Assembly: GCA_017962745.1 (NCBI GenBank)
Contig: JAGCUR010000018.1
Location: forward strand, 1 to 64,000
Length of the DNA stretch: 64,000 bases
Source of the DNA: Bacilli bacterium
GTDB taxonomy: Bacteria > Bacillota_I > Bacilli_A > ML615J-28 > CAG-698
Direction of reading: 5' to 3'
In this document: one piece after another, positions 59,908 to 64,000 of the stretch
Layout of the letters: each line of letters opens with the position of its first letter
How positions within the stretch are numbered: the stretch's first letter is position 1
The notes under the pieces: model-generated
What the model saw: only the letters and a program-made list of their open reading frames with translations
Database searches by the model: none
What the model was told of the DNA's origin: nothing
Position numbers and translations under genes: made by a program

Positions 59908-61653
59908 ATGAAGGCTAAAGATATTATCAAAAAAGTCATCAAAGAAAAGTGGAAACTAATTCTATTCCTTGCTATTTTTACGGTATTGTTTATAGCTACT
60001 CGTGTAGCCAGTCCATTCGTTATTAAATACATGATTGACGAAAAGGTACAATTACCGATCAATGAGCAAGAAGCTAATAACTTAGTTTTACCAAGTTTAG
60101 TTCTTGTTGGGTTAAGCGTTCTTGGATTTGTATTTAATAGTTTTAGATGTTCATTTACTGCTCGTATCGGTAGTGAAATAACTTTAGGCTTAAAAACTGA
60201 AGCTTATTCAACAGTTTTAAGAGCAGACCTATTAGAAATAAATAAGTTAGATACTGCAGAAACATTTAAAGCAGTAGAAGATAGTACTAGAAGAATTGGT
60301 CACGTATTCTTCGGTGACAACTTGATTACATTCTGCACTAACGCATTAATCTTCTTAGGATTATTAATAACTCTATTTATTCTTAATGCTACAATGGGAG
60401 CTATTGCTTTAGCAGGATCACTTATTTTCTTTGTAGTACAAAAGATTATTAATTATATGCATTTACGTCAAGCATATAAACATGAAAAGATGCGCGAACA
60501 ACAAGATGCAGCTGTTGGGGAAAACATTAAGTCAATTAAACAACTTAAAGTTAGAAACTCTTTGGCTGTGGAAGAAGAAGCATATAAAGGGCTTGCCCAA
60601 AAGTTAGAAAAGAGTGCTAGATTAGAAACTAATCTTGGCAGTCAAGAAAACTTCTTAATTACTGAATTTATCGTTAACTTAACATTCGTTGCTGCTTTTG
60701 GAATTATGGGAGCAATCGTAGCTACTACTGATGTAGGCATTGGCTCAATGCTAGGCTATATTTATTTAATCCCAACATTTTATAGCGTGCTTCATAATTT
60801 ACTTAAAGTTTCACCACTTCCTTCAATTGCATCATCTGCCTTTGAGGAAATCAATGGTGTCTTAAGTATTAGACAAGAAAATAGAGTAGTAACTGTTAAA
60901 GAATTAAGTGAAATTTATAGTTTACAATTCGATGATGTAAGCTTCGAATACTCTAACGATAGCGAATTCAAACTAGAACATATTAGTTTTGAGGTTCGTA
61001 AAGGTGAATCTCTTGGTATTTTGGGTTTAACTAATAGTGGTAAATCAACAATTGTAGATTTAACAACGAAGATTATTAGACCAAAATCAGGTAAAGTATT
61101 AGTAAATAACTGTGACATTAATAAAGTTGATACATATTATTTAAGAGATCAAATAGCAACAGTTGCTCAAGATGCAAAACTTTATAAAGGTACAATTGAG
61201 CATAATGTTATTTATCCAATGGAAATGGATGAGTATCGCTACAATGATGCTTTAAATAAATGTCGTTTAAAACCACTTGTTAATGGTCTTCCTAAACATG
61301 ATCAAACAATCATTGAGGAAGGAACAGATATTTTGTCACCAATTGAAAGACAAAAAATCCTTTTAGCAAATGCTTTTTATAAAGATGCTAAGATATATTT
61401 ATTCGATGATGCCACAAGCAAATTTGATGCGACAAGTGAAAAAGAAATGATGGATGAAATCTTAAAACTTAAGAATAAGATTACAGTAGTCGTATCTAAT
61501 CGTATTAATTGCTTAGTTAAATGCTCAAAGATTTTAATTCTAAACGGTGGCAAGATTGTAGAGTATGGTGAAACTGCTGCTTTAGTAAATGATACAAAGA
61601 GTGCATTTTCTAAGATGGTAAAAGAAGCAAAGACTTCTAAAAGAATAGGTTAA
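59908..61653 (+). CDS. ABC exporter half-transporter with degenerate ATPase motifs
   Basis: 581 residues: six membrane helices (about 15-310) then the nucleotide-binding domain. Walker A is GLTNSGKST, largely intact. The signature LSGGQ reads LSPIE, Walker B ends FDDATS with Asp in place of the catalytic Glu, and the switch His is Asn (VVVSNRI). It therefore probably hydrolyses ATP poorly and may work as one half of an asymmetric pair, most simply with a downstream half-transporter. AAGGAGG precedes ATG; TATAAT at 59879-59884 is the likely -10. Confidence 0.87.
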   Translation: MKAKDIIKKVIKEKWKLILFLAIFTVLFIATRVASPFVIKYMIDEKVQLPINEQEANNLVLPSLVLVGLSVLGFVFNSFRCSFTARIGSEITLGLKTEAYSTVLRADLLEINKLDTAETFKAVEDSTRRIGHVFFGDNLITFCTNALIFLGLLITLFILNATMGAIALAGSLIFFVVQKIINYMHLRQAYKHEKMREQQDAAVGENIKSIKQLKVRNSLAVEEEAYKGLAQKLEKSARLETNLGSQENFLITEFIVNLTFVAAFGIMGAIVATTDVGIGSMLGYIYLIPTFYSVLHNLLKVSPLPSIASSAFEEINGVLSIRQENRVVTVKELSEIYSLQFDDVSFEYSNDSEFKLEHISFEVRKGESLGILGLTNSGKSTIVDLTTKIIRPKSGKVLVNNCDINKVDTYYLRDQIATVAQDAKLYKGTIEHNVIYPMEMDEYRYNDALNKCRLKPLVNGLPKHDQTIIEEGTDILSPIERQKILLANAFYKDAKIYLFDDATSKFDATSEKEMMDEILKLKNKITVVVSNRINCLVKCSKILILNGGKIVEYGETAALVNDTKSAFSKMVKEAKTSKRIG

Positions 61654-61669
61654 TATACTGATGAAAGGT

Positions 61670-61704
61670 AAGCAAGATTAAGTCATTGACTTACTCTTGC
61701 TTTT
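61670..61704 (+). terminator. Hairpin between the first and second ABC genes
   Basis: AAGCAAGA (61670-61677) pairs with TCTTGCTT (61695-61702), with inner TAAGTCA/TGACTTA, then TTTT. It ends ten bases before the next start codon. It may act as a partial terminator or processing site. Confidence 0.65.
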
Positions 61705-61713
61705 ATTAAGCAT

Positions 61714-63483
61714 ATGAGAATTTTTAGATATTTAAAGAAATATTGGTTCTTTGCCTTGCTTGCTCCTTTATTTATGGTTGGGGAAGTATTGATGGATATG
61801 TACCAACCAAGGCTAATGAGTGAAATAGTAGATAGTGGCCTAAAACAAGATACAATTGATCTTATTGTAAACATCGGCTTACTGATGTTAGGACTTGTAG
61901 CAATTGGCGGAATTAGTGGAGTATTAAGTGGTGTATTTGCCAATAAGTGCGCATTTAATTATGGCAATGATTTAAGAAAAGATGTTTTTAATCATATTGA
62001 ATCATTAAGTTTTGAACAAGTTGATGATTTCTCGACAGGATCATTAGTTACTAGGGTTACTAACGATATTACTCAAGTTAGTAATGTAGTAGCGATGGCG
62101 ATTAGAATGATTATTAGAACATTGATGCAATTTATCATGGGATCAATATTCTTACTAGCTATTGATATTAGATTTGGTTACATCTTATTAGTAACTTTGC
62201 CTGTATTATTAGTAATCATTATCGTCTTCATTATTAAAGTAAGTCCTTACTTTAAAAAGATGCAAGAAAGAGTCGATGATGTTAATGCCGTTGTACAAGA
62301 AAATATTACTGGTGCTAGAGTAGTTAAAGCATATACAGCAGAAGAAAAAGAAAATAAAAGATTTGGTAAAGCTAACGATAATTTATATAACGTTAACTGG
62401 ATAGTAATTAAAAGATTATCACTAATTAGTCCTGTATTAAGTGTTATCTTAATTTCAGGAATGATTGCAATCATTTATTTAGGTGGAGCTGATATTTCTA
62501 GCAGAGTAATTGATGTCAGCGGTCAAATTGGAATCGTTAGTGGACTAGGTGTTGGCGATATAATCGCTGCTGTTAACTACTTAAATGTATTAGTTAATGG
62601 ATTCGTAATGTTAGCTTTAATGTTCCAGATGTTTGTAAGAGGTAAAGCTAGTATTGATAGATTAAATGCAGTACTTGATACTAATCCAGTAGTTAAGCAA
62701 GGTAGTGAAACTTTTGAAGAAGAATCATTAAAAGGAACAATTGAATTTAGAGATGTAAGCTTTGCATATCCTGGTGAAACTGATGAAATGATTTTAAATC
62801 ATATCAATCTAAAAATTAACCAAGGAGAAAAGATTGGTATCCTTGGCGCTACGGGCTGCGGAAAGAGTACACTTGTCAACTTAATTGCAAGATTCTATGA
62901 TGTCAATGAAGGTGAAGTATTAGTCGATAACCATAATGTTAAGGATTATACTTTTAATGCCTTAAGAGGAAAAGTTGCTATGTGCTTACAAAAGAGCGAA
63001 CTTTACTCTAAGACAATCAAAGAAAACATCTGCTGGGGTAAGAAAGATGCAAGCGATGAAGAAGTAATTGAGGCTGCTAAGATTGCGCAAGCTCATGACT
63101 TTATCAGCAGTTTCCCTGAAGGCTATGATACAAAAGTAGCTGAAAAAGGTGCTAGCTTATCAGGTGGTCAAAAACAAAGAATTTCAATTGCGCGTGCAAT
63201 TGTCAAGAAGCCTGAAATTGTTGTGTTTGACGACTCTACAAGTGCTCTAGATTTAGAAACTGAAGCCAAACTTTACAAAGCAATCGAAGCTAACTTAAAA
63301 GATATGACAGTTATTACGATTGCCCAAAGGGTTGCTAGTGTTAAAAACTGCGATAAGATTATTGTTTTAAATGAAGGTGAAATAGCTTCAATTGGTAACC
63401 ATCAAGAATTGATGGCAACAAGTCCAATTTATCAAGACATTTATAATTCACAACTAAAGAGAGGAGATGAGATCAATGGCTAA
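61714..63483 (+). CDS. ABC exporter half-transporter (intact motifs)
   Basis: 589 residues. Six membrane helices (about 12-320), then Walker A GATGCGKST (about 380), signature LSGGQKQR and Walker B IVVFDDSTSALD (Asp instead of the usual catalytic Glu, as in some Firmicute heterodimers), with Gln in the switch loop (TIAQRV). No recognisable ribosome site precedes the ATG, which follows a hairpin closely. The gene overlaps the next half-transporter by eight bases, so the two probably form a heterodimeric drug/peptide/lipid exporter. Confidence 0.92.
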   Translation: MRIFRYLKKYWFFALLAPLFMVGEVLMDMYQPRLMSEIVDSGLKQDTIDLIVNIGLLMLGLVAIGGISGVLSGVFANKCAFNYGNDLRKDVFNHIESLSFEQVDDFSTGSLVTRVTNDITQVSNVVAMAIRMIIRTLMQFIMGSIFLLAIDIRFGYILLVTLPVLLVIIIVFIIKVSPYFKKMQERVDDVNAVVQENITGARVVKAYTAEEKENKRFGKANDNLYNVNWIVIKRLSLISPVLSVILISGMIAIIYLGGADISSRVIDVSGQIGIVSGLGVGDIIAAVNYLNVLVNGFVMLALMFQMFVRGKASIDRLNAVLDTNPVVKQGSETFEEESLKGTIEFRDVSFAYPGETDEMILNHINLKINQGEKIGILGATGCGKSTLVNLIARFYDVNEGEVLVDNHNVKDYTFNALRGKVAMCLQKSELYSKTIKENICWGKKDASDEEVIEAAKIAQAHDFISSFPEGYDTKVAEKGASLSGGQKQRISIARAIVKKPEIVVFDDSTSALDLETEAKLYKAIEANLKDMTVITIAQRVASVKNCDKIIVLNEGEIASIGNHQELMATSPIYQDIYNSQLKRGDEING

Positions 63484-64000
63484 CGAAGAAAAGTCAAAGA
63501 ATCAGGCCCCTCAAAGACCAATGGGTGGAGGTAGACATGGCTACCGCCCAGTAGAAAAACCAAAAGATTTTAAAGGGACAATTAAAAAAATTTCTAAATA
63601 CATTGGTTATTCTAAAGGATTATTTATCGCCTTATTTATTATTGTAGTTATCGTAACTGTATTATCATTACTTGCTCCAATCGTGCAAAAGAATGTCTTC
63701 AATGATTTATGGAGCATTGAAGAGATTGGTGTTGCTGGTTTTGAAAATGCAATTTACTGGATTATTGTACTTGCTATTGTATATGGTGCTAACTGTATTG
63801 TAGCTCTATTTAGAAACTTAGTAAGTGGTAAGTTATCACAAAGAACTGTTCACAAACTTCGTAGCGACCTATTCGCTAAGTTTGTAAAACTACCAATTAA
63901 GTTTATTGATAACCATTCACATGGTGACTTAATGAGTAGAATGACAAATGACGTAGATAGTATATCTAATGCTATTAGCCAAGTATTAGCATCTTTAATT
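63476..64000 (+). CDS. ABC exporter half-transporter, N-terminal part (runs off the window)
   Basis: About 175 residues visible. Starts MANEEKSKNQAPQRP with a hydrophilic Gly/Arg/Pro-rich leader of about 40 residues, then two membrane helices (ALFIIVVIVTVLSLLAPIV and AIYWIIVLAIVYGANCIVAL) and the HSHGDLMSRMTNDVDSI coupling-helix motif. It is typical of the longer partner in heterodimeric exporters. ATG 63476 has GAGGAG upstream and overlaps the previous gene. The nucleotide-binding domain lies outside the window. Confidence 0.92.
   Translation, partial: MANEEKSKNQAPQRPMGGGRHGYRPVEKPKDFKGTIKKISKYIGYSKGLFIALFIIVVIVTVLSLLAPIVQKNVFNDLWSIEEIGVAGFENAIYWIIVLAIVYGANCIVALFRNLVSGKLSQRTVHKLRSDLFAKFVKLPIKFIDNHSHGDLMSRMTNDVDSISNAISQVLASLI

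Overview
The window looks like chromosome from an AT-rich Bacillota of the Bacilli side (a gut Erysipelotrichales / RF39 / Acholeplasma-like lineage is my best guess). Supporting signs are the low GC, a T-box in front of alaS, the alaS-ruvX-DUF1292 gene order, RNase J, a THF riboswitch, SipW-type signal peptidases and strong GGAGG ribosome sites. UGA is a normal stop here, seen in the ATGA start/stop overlaps at 9730, 17348, 23080 and 50061, so the mycoplasma code does not apply. Genes are tightly packed in short operons, mostly closed by clear Rho-independent terminators. No gap between genes exceeds 300 bases. I saw no rRNA, tRNA or CRISPR array.

Layout. 0-0.2 kb: the tail of an IS3-type transposase. 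0.3-4 kb: a LysR regulator divergent from a pyridoxamine-kinase-like gene, then an RNase J homologue whose metal-binding residues are eroded. 4-7.8 kb: Ala T-box, alaS, ruvX, DUF1292. 7.9-10 kb: a GltS-type transporter and a RelB/YafQ toxin-antitoxin pair. 10-13.9 kb (minus strand): a THF-riboswitch-controlled ECF folate substrate-binding component, an Mrp-like ATPase, tmcAL and psuG. 14-20.3 kb: a seven-gene, translationally coupled acyl-lipid operon made of an ANL enzyme fused to a carrier domain, two PlsC acyltransferases, an intact ANL ligase, a free acyl carrier protein, an LRAT-type NCEHF protein and an esterase. 20.5-24.4 kb: a CotH lipoprotein, then a racemase-fold protein without catalytic cysteines next to a membrane HD-GYP-like protein.

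24.4-49 kb is the most unusual part and reads as one surface-assembly island. A two-component system (LytS-type kinase; response regulator with an OmpR/SARP-type DNA-binding domain) surrounds a SipW-type signal peptidase. Six exported or membrane-anchored proteins follow, most with SipW-style (S/T)YAW-like signal ends, and the last is a repetitive protein of 3,392 residues. Between them lie a membrane-anchored McrB-like AAA+ protein, a DUF2357-like partner with a coiled coil and acidic repeats but no visible nuclease, a second SipW-type peptidase and trmL. Three promoters in front of the first two exported proteins carry the same array of 11-bp direct repeats at the same distance from the -10. 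That is the geometry expected for a SARP-type activator, so the local response regulator is the obvious candidate to switch this system on.

49-59.8 kb is mostly household metabolism: thyA-folA-plsC, pyrimidine-nucleoside phosphorylase, a small phosphatase, a secreted dockerin-bearing phosphatase, an alpha-galactosidase, and coaD followed by a GGDEF protein. 59.9-64 kb holds three consecutive ABC exporter half-transporters. The first has degenerate ATPase motifs and the last runs off the window.
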